From the NCBI GenBank assembly GCA_000697335.1, contig JNEM01010930.1, forward strand, positions 1 to 13,081: 13,081 nucleotides of DNA, given 5' to 3'. The position numbers were made by a program, and so were the translations under genes. Below, piece after piece: positions 1 through 9,769 of the stretch. The notes under the pieces were generated by a model. It saw only the letters and a program-made list of their open reading frames with translations, did no database searches and was not told the DNA's origin. This DNA is from Conidiobolus incongruus B7586 (taxonomy: Eukaryota > Entomophthoromycota > Entomophthoromycetes > Entomophthorales > Conidiobolaceae). The number at the start of each line of letters is the position of its first letter. Within the stretch, counting starts at the first letter, position 1.

Positions 1-44
1 ATAACTAATTTTAAAAAATTATTTTTTTAATCAAAAAAGTTATT

Positions 45-75
<31 letters not shown>

Positions 76-169
76 AACTAGTTATTCTCTTATTTGTTTT
101 GTATATATTTTTTTATTTGAAACTAATAATATGTTTGAAAAATCAAAAATTAAAAGATTTCCCATTTCT
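1..169 (-). repeat. Left copy of the inverted repeat, cut by the window edge
   Basis: Bases 1-169 read in reverse complement match 11638-11807. Matching landmarks in order are the GAAATGGGAAAT block (158-169 here), CATATTATTAGTTT, a TA run, TTTTTTGATTAAAAAA and TTTTTAAAATT. Weaker similarity with small gaps may reach about 212. In this orientation any transposase would lie to the left, outside the window, transcribed leftward. Confidence 0.72.
44..69. repeat. (TA)13 microsatellite inside the left inverted-repeat copy
   Basis: Thirteen uninterrupted TA units. It sits at the same place within the repeat as the TA run in the right copy. TA is the insertion target of Tc1/mariner elements, but the homology crosses the run on both sides, so here it appears to be internal to the repeat. 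Confidence 0.9.
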
Positions 170-212
170 TTAATTCTATAGTAATATTACAAGAAAAGAG
201 ATATACTTAATT

Positions 213-1131
213 AAACTGAAATATTGTGTTAGATAATTAATTATAAAGATTCAAATATTTATTAGAGGGTAGGATTTAAGAATTTCATTTGAATAGTTTC
301 AAATACATGAAATATGGATCCAAATATAATCTCTCTATCTTGTCAAAATATTCCATTTATTAATTTTGATTTTTTGATTTTATCATCAATATCTTCAGTC
401 TATTTTTTATTTTCTTATTTAATAGATTGAGGGTTATGAAGGATATTGGTACTACTGTTTAAAATATGGCTTATCCAAAATTCAAATACCACTTATCAAA
501 ATTTTTAATACTGAATTTATATATCATTTAATACTACTATTGAAAACAAATATTAAAATCAATAGAGTATTTTTTTATAATTAATTGAAATATTGATATA
601 CAATATAATTCGACTTTAAATCTCATTATAAATTTAATTATGATCAGTGGCTTTTATTCAAAATAAATTATCTGATTATTTCAAAGTAAAATTTGCTAAT
701 ATAGTATATCATAAATCAAATTCAAAATTTTACTCATTTTTCTTAGCTTATATATGAATTAATTGCTTTGAATTAATTTTTAAACAAATGATAATAAAGA
801 ATTCAAAAAGAGTTATTAGATAATTACAAAAATATCAATATTTACTAATAATATATCTTTTACCCAAAATAATAAACATAATTTTATCCAAAAATATATT
901 TAATAGGCCTCTTTATTATATCATTGAATTCAGCAACTTTGTCAATATTTATTCTAATATATTTACACATGAAATCAATTTATTAAATTAATTTAAATTA
1001 ATATAGTATGATTTGATAACTGTATGTGAATTAAGGTAATATATAAACTTTTTTTTACTTTCACAAAATTTTTATTTATATATTCCGTGACTTATTTATT
1101 TTTCATCAATCAATTAATAAAATACTCTCAA
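213..1131. other. AT-rich stretch without recognisable genes
   Basis: Very low G+C with dense stops in the frames examined. No RNA gene, repeat array or coding signal was seen. Confidence 0.6.
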
Positions 1132-1406
1132 TTTTTTTAATCTTTAAAAGGATAATATTGCCTTCTAAACAAGTACTAATCAATATGAAGTCTATTAATC
1201 AAGCTGCTAGAAATTCAGCTCAAAATCAATATGCAGAGATTTAAGGATTCCTTAGAGTAAAATCCCTATTCTAAAAAGTTTTAGATTGATTAATATACAA
1301 ACCTATTTTGAAATAAATAGTGAATCAAAAATCTTTCAAGGAACTATTAGAAGACTTGGTATGTATTTTGTCTGTGTTAGTAAAATACTCAATTGCACGA
1401 ATTTAA
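1132..1406 (+). other. Small island of raised G+C, possible coding relic
   Basis: One plus-strand frame is open for about 37 codons up to TAA at 1242 (including INMKSINQAARNSAQNQY), then continues with three further stops to 1403 (including KSFKELLEDLVCILSVL). The stop density is lower than expected for DNA this AT-rich, but not decisively so. No family recognised. Confidence 0.2.
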
Positions 1407-1859
1407 TTGATTTAAGATATAAGCAGCTTAAAATAGAAAATAATTATGATATATAGAATTCGATACTCTAATATATATGAATTAGATCATATATCCGCCC
1501 AATATTTGTCTTGATATTTAAACAGTCACAATATCAATTTAAAACAATTTTTATAAAATCTCAATAATATCCTTTCAATATTTTATCATTATATGTGCTA
1601 AATTAGATTTTTATTTTTTACACTTTGATAAGATAATATTATGAATTAAATATTTTATATTATATTGAGAGATTAATGTAAATGGTATGATTTAAAAAAA
1701 AGTTGATATCATGGCGAAATTAATTAAGTATTAAAAAATAATACTCATTTAATATATATGATCAACATTAATCCTATTTATTTTTCCAAAATATTGTATT
1801 CTAACGTATATAATCTAGAACTTTTCGATTAAAAATCAACAAAATTCTCTCATTTTAGG

Positions 1860-2060
1860 TTAATTTATATTAACCCCTAGTCATAACTTTGATCATGTAT
1901 AATGTTGGAAACTCCGAGATGAAATTCAAACTCAACAGTGGATCATCCAAAGCTGGTACATTAACAGTTTACCGGACAAGTCAAGTAAAACACTTTACTC
2001 GGATTATATATCTTTTGTAATATTATTGATTCTCTATTTATTGATCATAATATGATTTTA
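1860..2060 (+). other. Small island of raised G+C, possible coding relic
   Basis: The frame 1903-2052 is open for 50 codons ending in TGA (2053). It includes QQWIIQSWYINSLPDKSS followed by a hydrophobic tail; L-x2-W-x-n-LP followed by a hydrophobic helix occurs in fungal regulator middle-homology regions. A second frame has ATG at 1894 and runs 41 codons (MYNVGNSEMKFKL...). All three frames are partly open, so the reading frame, and even coding origin, is uncertain. Confidence 0.2.
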
Positions 2061-3120
2061 ACTGGTGCCTTTATTATATTACTGATTATCTGACATAAAA
2101 TTACTATTTTATACAACTCAGATAAATCTCCCAAATATCTAATTTTCATTATTTCATCTAATTAAAATTGTATTTAGTATATATTCATCATTTAATATTA
2201 ACAACTATTCCAAATAATACCAAGTTTAATCACATTTGATTAATAAATTAATACAATGAAAAACATTGATCTGAAGGGAAATTATCAAACTTATACTTGA
2301 AAAAAGCAAATTAATGAAATTAAAAAGATGACAAATTCTAAATTGAAAAAGGCTACAAAAAAATCTTGAAAAATATCGAATATAGATATAACTCCTAAGA
2401 GGTATATTTCAAATGTTAGAATAACAAGAAATTAATTAACCAAAAAATATGGTTAAATCGAAATACTAGATGATAACCAATTATGGTAACTTAATTATTC
2501 TTTTTAATTTTGCGTAAAATCAATTATAAATTCAAATTCAAATATAAATAAAAATTTCAATATATTTGATTTTAAATTTAGTAAATCAATATATTGATTT
2601 AATTTTTGATAATTTGGAATATTATAATATTAAAATAAAAAAGATAAAAAAAATAATTTGAAATAAAATTCAAAAAAATTTTAAGATGAAATATATTATT
2701 GGATTAAATAAACATAAAAAAAATTTCTTTGATTTAATATTTGAACTAATAATACTTTGATTAACTCAATTGAAATTGTGATATAAATTTGATAAATATA
2801 CCAAAAGAGTAATCTTACTATAATTAATAATAACCAACTTAAAAATATTTAAATAAGTATTAAAAGATTCAATATTGAAATAAAAAAATTATTTTTATAT
2901 TTTATTTTATTTTTTCAATTTTAATAAAATTAATATAAATATTAAAATAAAATAAAATAAAAAAATTTTTTTAATTAATAAAATTTAACTTGTTCTAATA
3001 ATTTTATTAATTTAACTAGTGTAACATTAATTAATCCTAATTTGCTAAAGATTATAGTTAAAAAGTCAATAATAATATTTATTAAAAAGTGATAAATTGC
3101 TAAACTTAGAAAAATTGAAG
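2061..3120. other. AT-rich stretch without recognisable genes
   Basis: Low-complexity A/T sequence, especially 2500-3000, where C and G are almost absent. The only structure noted is the inverted repeat at 2881-2978. Confidence 0.6.
2881..2978. repeat. Imperfect AT-only inverted repeat (hairpin/cruciform potential)
   Basis: A left arm of about 33 bases (TAAAAAAATT followed by ATTTTATTTTATTTT-type sequence) is answered by its near reverse complement at about 2943-2977, with a roughly 30-base loop. The arms are almost purely A and T with a TTTTA rhythm. No flanking target duplication or conserved TIR was identified, so it may be a chance low-complexity palindrome rather than a MITE. Confidence 0.5.
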
Positions 3121-4885
3121 AGAATCAGGTAGTTTGAAAAATTTATCTCTCCAATTTGAGAAAATCAAATTTTTTCTTTGATTGTGTTTTGAACTATTTG
3201 GAAACTTCCGGATGTTTTGTTTCAGATTGAGTAACGTGAAAACTTGTTCCGGGTATGGGTCAATGTGATGTTTTCATTCTAAATTTCTAGTTTTTATGAA
3301 AGGTGTGATCATTTTTGAATACCAGTGCTGTGTATTGTTTGTTAAAATATAAGTCTTTATAATTGGAATGACTAAGAATGTTTAAAAGATATACAATTAT
3401 TAGGGATTTTTTCCCCTACTTAATGTAATACAATTGTATTAATGCTCAATTTAGAAATAATAAATACCGAAGGTTGAGTTATAATGATATTTCATATAAA
3501 ACCTCTGGGCTAATTAAACTTACATAATATCTATTTATATGAATCATCCACCTATAAAATATATTTTTACGTTATAAAAAATTGATAATTAACTGATATC
3601 TATCAATCTGATTACTTTATAAATTAAATTTTCCGTATTATACCTTATTGAAGTATATTTTAATTTTATTTTCAATAAATGTCATATGTCATAACTTTAT
3701 TTATAACAATTAACTTGAAATGATTAGTTTTAATTACGATTATTTAAAAATAATGGTTTAAGTTACTATTTGATACTAAAATGTCTCAAATAATGTATAA
3801 AAATTATCAAATTTTTGGCATTTATCAAAAAATATAAAAGCATTTTGTCAAACTATCGGTCTATTTATTCATTTTGGCTTCAATGAGGATGCAAATTAAA
3901 TAGCGTAGTAATATTTGCAGATATTTTTTTTGTATATTGAATCTTTTATATTCTGTAAAATATATTTTATAATGATAAAATGATTTTAAACTATTATTAA
4001 AATTAAAATTTAATTTTTATTTATTAAAAGAATAAATCAAAAACTAAAAAATTTTTTATAGAAATAATTCATTATAATAAATAAAGAAACCATATATCTA
4101 AAAGATCGAGAAATTCTTTAAAGAGAAAAGTACGCCATTCCCTATAATAACTTAAAATTACTTATAAATATTTGTCATTTCAAGGTTCAAATAATCAATT
4201 ACAAAATCAATAAAAAATAAAAATTTTCTTTCCCAATTTTATCCAATCATATACTCCTAATTAGTAAAACTTTCTAATTTAGTTAAGGGGGAGGTCATTA
4301 CCTAATTAATCATACTTCTCCGAGTTTTAAATGAAGTTTATAGGAAGTGTGGATAGGCTCATTTTGGATAGTATCGTATATGTGAACTAATTCTATTGTT
4401 ATTAGGGAATTTTTATCATTCAATCAACTAAAGCGAATTTATTAAGACTATGATTTTGATTGGTGTAATTCTAATTTAAAGTATTAATGCTTGATCCCTA
4501 TAGTATGGAACATGGCGTCGTGATTGAATGCGGGATTTAGTAAAATTTTTAAAAAATCTCTTAATTAGGAAATGCGTGAAGTTAGAATAATTATATAGTG
4601 AATACTAAATTTAATCAATTTGCGAGATTACTAAAAATTAATATTGATGTAATTAATTAGATATTGTAAAATGTTTTTATAAACATTTGAACTCAATTTC
4701 AATTTATACTATTAAATTCTTTCATTCAAATAAATTGAAATAGTCAATCATGCTATTATAAAATTAATTAGTGATTGTTACAATGCATCCAATCATTATT
4801 AAAAAGAATAAAAGGGAATGGATTAGTAAATTCATTGAGATGGTTCCAAAAGATCCTTTTGTTAAGAAATCTTAATGCTTGTAAG
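3121..4885 (+). pseudogene. Possible eroded plus-strand gene, regulator-like; unresolved
   Basis: Two islands of higher G+C (3121-3480 and 4261-4600, with a small one at 4780-4960) sit in AT-rich DNA. In one plus-strand phase they give FRVWVNVMFSF, SSFYERCDHF and ECLKDIQLLGIFSPT (first island), RICELILLLLGNFYHSIN and EFIKTMILIGVILI (second), and MHPIIIKKNKREWISKFIEM (4783-4842, open to 4875). The order and spacing could fit the start and the C-terminal end of a fungal regulator middle-homology region, and many interruptions are TAA/TAG where a Gln codon would fit C-to-T change. However, another frame of the first island is equally open, and 3541-4260 is mostly featureless. I treat the region as probable old coding sequence of uncertain identity. 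It could be more than one relic. Confidence 0.25.
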
Positions 4886-5099
4886 TATATAATCCTTTCC
4901 TATTTTGGAAATCCTGGTATAATAAATCCGATAGTTAGAGTGTGATGTTTAAACCAAATTATAGAAATATTAATATATGATATCATACACGTTCAAAAAT
5001 CAGTTGAATTTGAGGAATTTAATATAACTTTGATGAATTAATGAGAGAATTATATGATTTTAGAAGCTTTATTTAGTATTAATTAGAATGATGGTTAGA

Positions 5100-5424
5100 A
5101 TTCTCCCTTTGTGGTTGGGATATTAACAGGTTATTGGGAAGACGGCTCGGTAAAAGAGTTAATCAAGGTGGGATATCCACACGGAAATAAAAACTTGGAC
5201 TGTCGATTCTGAGTGCAATTTGGCTATTTGATTCGTTAATTTCTCATCCTCATTTCGATTTGTGTTCATGATTTCACCTCTTCTCCCCTCAACTTCCTAG
5301 AAAGGAGTGACGGATTTCCAAACTGAGACGATTTCACCGGGGTGACAGTGGTCTAGATTAAAAATAGCAGGTAGATGCCGTTTTTGGTTTAGGGTCTAGA
5401 TCTTGTTTTCTCCTCTGAATCTCA
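5100..5424 (-). other. G+C-rich tail downstream of the Zn2Cys6 gene: 3' UTR or eroded C-terminal coding sequence
   Basis: The raised G+C of the gene continues about 320 bases past its stop codons and then drops. In the gene's own frame there are several stops, then 29 open codons (5269-5355, including PVKSSQFGNPSLLSRKL). Another minus-strand frame stays open for 45 codons (about 5154-5291, including NEDEKLTNQIAKLHSE). Neither matches a family I recognise. The stretch could be a long 3' UTR, or the remains of a longer C-terminal region lost by mutation. A weak AATAAA on the minus strand lies at 5068-5073. Confidence 0.35.
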
Positions 5425-6027
5425 CTAATTCATGATTGTTTTCCACCATCGGAGTCTTGCTGAGCAGAAGTCGTAGCCTAGCTTGTCGTTTATATCGTGG
5501 CCATAGTGCCTAAGGAGATCTTGATAACTAAGGGAACTTGGCGGTGAATCAGGGTGTGACGACGATGTATACTCTGAGGGTGAGGTGGTAGCGGGTGAGT
5601 GAAATGTGGCGGGATGGGATGGCTGAACTGGACTGTATTGAATGATTTTAAGGTCTGATTTCAAGGTTGAAGAGGAGCTGTGAGCTGAAGGTGAAAACTC
5701 TCCAGGTTTAGGGGAAGGATTAACGAGGCTGGCGTTATGACTATAGCCCAGTTTCAAAGGAGAAGTGAGAATAGGGAGGTTCTGGTTCTTACGAACACCT
5801 CCAGACCTGACATTAGAGGATCCCTTGGGACCTCTTTTGTTTGCATGGTGATAATATGTACAAGTATAGCGATGCTTATCACAGTGACCACAAGGTAAAC
5901 CAGGGATTGGATTGCTAACACATTTGACCTTCTTCTTCCTGCAGCTGTCGCAAGCTTGGTTTGTGTGCTCCGAGTACTTGCCAGCAGGACGAATTTGGTT
6001 CATGGAATATTGGAAAGAAGCAAGCAT
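5425..6027 (-). CDS. Zn2Cys6 binuclear-cluster DNA-binding protein, short form (200 aa)
   Basis: Encodes a probable nuclear, sequence-specific transcription factor. Residues 26-56 hold six cysteines (26, 29, 36, 46, 49, 56) spaced C-x2-C-x6-C-x9-C-x2-C-x6-C, the Zn2Cys6 pattern, with basic RKKKVK between Cys29 and Cys36. A basic tail, NKRGPKGS (63-70), follows, as is common after these clusters. Residues about 95-166 are Ser/Pro/His-rich and probably disordered; the last 35 or so (from LSYQDLLRHYG) look more structured. No heptad dimerisation helix and no middle-homology domain are seen, although most family members run to 500-900 aa, so this is a short or truncated form. The reading frame is uninterrupted, has no obvious intron and ends in tandem stops TAG TGA. 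Met1 and Met9 are both possible starts; Met9 lies nearer the cluster and fits a TATA-like site at 6070-6077 better. G+C is close to half, far above the surroundings. Targets cannot be deduced. The domain call is firm; completeness is not. Confidence 0.88.
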   Translation of the reverse strand: MLASFQYSMNQIRPAGKYSEHTNQACDSCRKKKVKCVSNPIPGLPCGHCDKHRYTCTYYHHANKRGPKGSSNVRSGGVRKNQNLPILTSPLKLGYSHNASLVNPSPKPGEFSPSAHSSSSTLKSDLKIIQYSPVQPSHPATFHSPATTSPSEYTSSSHPDSPPSSLSYQDLLRHYGHDINDKLGYDFCSARLRWWKTIMN

Positions 6028-6069
6028 GAAGAAATTAAAATAATGAAGAAAGATTTGGTCGATTGGTGG

Positions 6070-6077
6070 TTTAAATA
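6070..6077 (-). promoter_or_regulatory. TATA-like element upstream of the Zn2Cys6 gene
   Basis: Reads TATTTAAA on the minus strand, 43 bases upstream of the first possible ATG and 67 upstream of the ATG for Met9. A transcript starting about 30 bases downstream would leave only about 15 bases of leader before Met1 but about 40 before Met9, which mildly favours Met9. In DNA this AT-rich such a match can occur by chance. Confidence 0.3.
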
Positions 6078-6600
6078 TTCCAATAATGAGGGTGGACTAT
6101 GGGTACTTCCGTATTGTTTATTAATAAAGCAATAGTTGAATGATCAACAATTGCAGATAGTAATATCCGAAAATGGAAAGAGCCAGCTATCCTTAATGGG
6201 GAATTCCATCCCTTCAGAAATGGGAGTTTAGAGATTTTGATTTATTTGATTTTGGTTTCCATTTTGGGGATATTATTTGAAAGTTGTTTCTAAACCAAAT
6301 CACAGGTTTGATCTAATTAATTAGGAAAGTGAATAAGCTTAATTTGAACTTAAGCTGAATTTTCAATATTCTTTATCACCAAATCAAATATCCATCAAAT
6401 TGCCAATCAAATCGGATGTTCCACAGACCAAAAAGGGAAAGTGTGCAATATTAACTCAATTTAGAAACTTATACAACTTAATTTTTAATTTATTGAATCG
6501 TTCTACGAAAAAGAAAATGAATTCATCTCAAATTCTGTCAAATCTCATATAACAAAGTTGAGATACAATCTTATACTGTGTAATAAGATTCCAATTAGTT
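6078..6600. other. Upstream region of the Zn2Cys6 gene, moderately G+C-enriched
   Basis: Likely holds the promoter and regulatory sites of the minus-strand gene. On the plus strand, 6343-6549 is open for 69 codons (for example SLSPNQISIKLPIKSD), but the plus strand here is poor in G, which removes TAG and TGA stops in every frame, so this is weak evidence for coding. No ATG begins that frame. Confidence 0.35.
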
Positions 6601-7389
6601 ATGAAGTAGCTTAGATTACGGGTTTCTTCGACTGATGTTTTTATTAATGATATAATAATATATTAGTTAAATATGGAAAAATTGTATTTATTTATATTTA
6701 GATCAGCTAACAAAGTTTTGAATAAATAAAGTATAAATCAAATGCAACCAGTTAATCAAGAATTTTAGAGTGGTTATTGGATAGTAAATGTCAAAATATA
6801 AAAATTGATTATCTATTAATAGTATTAATGTAAATAATACAACTCTAGATTTTTCATATTTTATAGTCATTATTTATTCGATATATTAAATTCAATTATA
6901 ATTTTAAAATTTTAGGGAAATACTCTATTTAATAAGAATATATTATACAACTTTTAATAATTTTGAACAAATTGATATTAATAAAGAATAAATATAAATT
7001 ATTAACTATTAAACTTGAATATTATTAAGCTTTTTTATATCTAAATAAATACCCGAAATGGTTTTTTGATTTTTTTCACTTTTATTGATATATATTAATT
7101 TAATATTTTACTTTATTTGATTAAATATTTACTTTACTCATAATATGCCACTATAAAGATAGAATTTATCATTAAAATCATTTAAAATAATATGCCCGAT
7201 GATTGTCATAGAGAACATTTTTTTCTTTATATTTTATTTCTAATAAGTTAATAGATTATACTATTTATAATAGATTTTTGTTATTTTAAAAAGCAATTCT
7301 AGATTTTTTAGGATGTTTTTATATAAATATTTGGAACAAATTCATTTGTAATACATTTTTGGAATTAATTGAAGTATTAGTTGGTATAA
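6601..7389. other. AT-rich stretch without recognisable genes
   Basis: Frequent stops on both strands where checked; no RNA gene or repeat array was seen. Confidence 0.55.
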
Positions 7390-7674
7390 ATTGTTGATTA
7401 TAGCAATACTAAAACAATTAAAATTATTTTAAATAATATTTTTATATATTATACAATAACTGGAAACCACATTGACTTTATTATTTGCTGTTATTGGATA
7501 ATATGTTATTTTATTTATTTGATTAAATCAAATGTAATTTTTTACTATAGATCACATGCTTTCCGCAATTCAGCAAACTCATTTTTATTATATTTGAATC
7601 AATTAAGATTTGATAAATATAAATTCAATAAAACACAAATATATATGCACCGATATACATATATGTTTATAAAA
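7390..7674 (+). other. 95-codon open frame without an early ATG, unrecognised
   Basis: It is the longest uninterrupted plus-strand frame I found; in random DNA of this composition about one codon in ten would be a stop. It has no early ATG (the first is near its end), so it is not a gene as it stands. The translation is rich in Ile, Tyr and Phe, with IDFIICCYWIICYFIYLI as a possible membrane segment and YYRSHAFRNSANSFLLYL after it. Upstream in the same phase, 7189-7240 includes MPDDCHREHFFLYILFL. It might be an internal exon or relic of a membrane protein, or chance. Confidence 0.2.
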
Positions 7675-7677
7675 TAG

Positions 7678-8280
7678 AGCCATAAACTATTTAAATACTG
7701 TACATTTTGATTTCAATTGTTAGAATTATTAAATCACTCAGTTCTTTTATTATCCAGACTATTGAAATTGATTAAATTAAACCCATTTTCCCATAAATTA
7801 TCCCAATATTCAACTTAATTAGGTAATTAATGAGAAAAATCGAGAATGCGCAATTGATTAAAGATTAAATAGAAAATAGAAATTTTAACTTGTTGATTTA
7901 TTACATATTATTATTTATATTAAAATACTGCTTAACTCACATATTTTTTTAAGTAAAATAAAATTGACTTATAACGTTATTGCTATTGTAATAAAATTTA
8001 TAATTCAGAACAAACACCAATATTAATTTTGATCAAAAGTAAATCATCAAATATTTATTAAAAATTGAATTTTTTAATTGACAAAATCAACTAAGTTGTA
8101 AAGCTGAACCTATATGTAGTTGAAATTATTCCTTTACTAAGTGATGGAACTCTTGGAAAGTGATATAATTCGCGGAGTATGGCTCAATAGCGCTAATTAA
8201 TATTAAATACCGAATCTTTATTACTAATTTGGTAGTTTTGAAAATTTTTGTCAACTTTGAATTCCACATTTTTGTCTAGT
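7678..8280. other. Mostly featureless AT-rich stretch with a small island at 8101-8200
   Basis: The island has a 21-codon open frame ending GTLGK at 8160, in phase with the possible regulator relic downstream, and contains a few CpGs. It may be an eroded upstream part of that relic. The rest shows nothing. Confidence 0.35.
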
Positions 8281-9030
8281 AATACCCATCATTCGAATTT
8301 ATACTTTATTGAATCCAATAAAAAGAATATAGAAGCAAAATATGTTTAAAAAATGATATTTGTTTAAGCGAAGAATTGAGGGTTCTTCAAATTAGTGAAA
8401 TTAATATGAGATTTAATATAACAAAATGAATTTGTATTGAATGGCCTTATTTCAATTGAATTGCGACCATTGAAGTTATATTTGAATCTATTTCTCAGTT
8501 CATTAGGATATTCACATTAGCATGTTAGCCACCATTATGCCATTGAACCATTTATAGAAGTTTAAATGTAAAATTTTGCTGCATATATATTATAAAATAT
8601 TATAATAACATGAATTGACAAATATTTGATTCAATAATCCCAAATTAGAAATTTCAAAATTTGGTAAATTTTCCAATATCAATTACTAATTTTAATGTAA
8701 ATATAACAATTGAGGAGATCAAGCGGAAGGGAGATTGAGAGAGGGAGAGAAGCCGGAGAGTCGACTGGAATAAATATTCAAACTCTAAAAATATCCGTTG
8801 TTCTAGGTAAAATTGGGATGACTAAAAATATCCAAGTTAGCGCCCTTTTTTCCGAGTGAACATTCCTTGATTTGGAATTGAGTCCTTATTGTGATATGCA
8901 CTTTCCAAATGACTGAATTTGGTTAATGCTGCTCTGATTTATGGAATCAGTGAATCTGTTAAATGCAGGTACCCTAATTTGTGGTCAATCCTTTTCAAAA
9001 GTCAGAATATTTGATCAATTAATACTATAC
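8281..9030 (+). pseudogene. Possible decayed Zn2Cys6-regulator middle-homology (fungal_trans) domain
   Basis: A stretch of unusually high G+C, especially 8707-9030. One plus-strand frame (codons starting at 8281, 8422 and 8707 are in phase) reads FVLNGLISIELRPLKL, then HVSHHYAIEPFIEV and FAAYIL, then a 50-codon open block (8707-8856), then IWLMLL at 8917 and FMESVNLLNAGTLICGQ from 8938. The order resembles fungal_trans: a helical start, an A-R-like helix, then the WW---F--D----GxPxxI segment with V-x-I/L-P after it. Only three stops, all TGA, fall between 8707 and 9030. The residues where Pro would be expected are Leu/Phe, as C-to-T changes give. Against this, the opposite strand of 8713-9000 is also largely open and other frames are partly open. 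No zinc cluster was found upstream. The family call is tentative. Confidence 0.35.
8712..8760 (+). other. Polypurine (GA-rich) tract
   Basis: Forty-nine bases with only seven pyrimidines, in a genome that is otherwise mostly A and T. It begins the 50-codon open block of the possible regulator relic, where it would encode an Arg/Glu/Gly-rich segment, and on the other strand it is a CT-rich tract of the kind found in some fungal promoters. Which role applies is not clear. Confidence 0.6.
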
Positions 9031-9569
9031 TAAATGGTATTTGATAAATATCAAATTAAGAAGTGAGAATATTATGTTAAATATAATATTTCTAAATTAC
9101 AAGTGTTTCGAATTAATCAAAGCTCGTTATTTTTTAACATTCTCAATATTTGATAATAATAAAAAATCTCTATTTTAATAAAATTCATATAAATAGATAA
9201 TTTCAAAATAAAATTAAAGATTTAAGAATAAAATGATACAGAAAAAATAAATCAAGTGTAGAATTTAAAATATTTTAAAATAATAATCTAAAATTATTCA
9301 ACTTAATTGAATAAATTGTTCTGAAAATACTTTAAATTTTGTAAATAAATTAGGTAATAAAATCAATTGGAATAAATTAATGAAAATATCAAGTTTGATA
9401 AAAGTTGTTGGAATGACATTTGATATCATTGGGTTATAAAAATAAATAATAAATAATAAATTTGTAATTAAGTGATCAATAAGAATAAATGAGATAAAAA
9501 AATATTAAAAATATGTACAAGAAATATTTATATATTAGTATTTAGAATTTACATTAATTTAATGGATAT
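9031..9569. other. AT-rich spacer upstream of the tRNA gene
   Basis: Dense stops and A/T runs; no feature supported. Confidence 0.6.
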
Positions 9570-9651
9570 GGACAGATGGCCGAGTGGTCTAAGGCGCCAC
9601 GTTAAGGCCGTGGTCTCTTCGGAGGCGAGAGTTCGAACCTCTCTCTGTTCA
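9570..9651 (+). tRNA. tRNA-Leu (anticodon AAG)
   Basis: Folds as a complete class II tRNA of 82 nt. The acceptor stem 9570-9576 pairs with 9644-9650 over all seven positions (one G-U) and the discriminator is A9651. The D stem pairs 9579-9581 with 9593-9595. The anticodon stem CCACG/CGTGG (9597-9601 with 9609-9613) closes loop TTAAGGC, putting AAG at 9604-9606; this reads CUU, and CUC after A34-to-inosine editing. The long variable arm, typical of leucine tRNAs, is a short stem capped by TTCG (9618-9621). The T stem GAGAG/CTCTC (9627-9631 with 9639-9643) closes TTCGAAC. There is no intron and no encoded CCA, as expected for a nuclear eukaryotic gene. Internal promoter: A box TGGCCGAGTGG (9577-9587) and a B box around GTTCGAACC (9631-9639). 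All stems are intact, so the gene is probably functional. Confidence 0.97.
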
Positions 9652-9657
9652 ACCTGA

Positions 9658-9663
9658 TTTTTT
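9658..9663 (+). terminator. RNA polymerase III terminator (T6) of the tRNA-Leu gene
   Basis: A run of six T residues begins seven bases after the tRNA discriminator base, the usual Pol III termination signal on the non-template strand. Confidence 0.8.
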
Positions 9664-9769
9664 CTTTAATTATTTTAATATTCAACTTAAAATACTCATA
9701 TTTTCATTGTTATTGTTCATATTTAATATAGTTTACTTTTTTATTCATAATAAAACAATCTAGTAATTT

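Noticed and set aside
3121-3540. Seven-transmembrane receptor reading of the hydrophobic frames
   Set aside because: AT-rich DNA encodes Phe, Ile, Leu and Tyr in any frame, so hydrophobicity alone is not evidence; no receptor motif was seen.
5355-5427. A 73-base GT-AG interval (GTGAGA to TTTTTAATCTAG) that would remove the regulator's stop codon and extend the protein
   Set aside because: Joining there recreates a stop at once (TA + A), so it gives no longer protein. The stop at 5425-5427 is kept.
6343-6549. 69-codon plus-strand frame as a gene antisense to the regulator's promoter
   Set aside because: There is no start codon at its beginning, and the G-poor plus strand leaves all three frames partly open here.
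3361-8830. Similarity between 3361-3380 and 8811-8830 (AATTGG-ATGACTAA) as a dispersed repeat
   Set aside because: About 17 of 20 bases match, which is expected many times by chance in 13 kb of such AT-rich sequence, and the match does not extend.
9570-9651. tRNA-derived SINE
   Set aside because: The tRNA folds perfectly with no mispairs, has its own T-run terminator and no tail or flanking duplication, so it is a normal gene.
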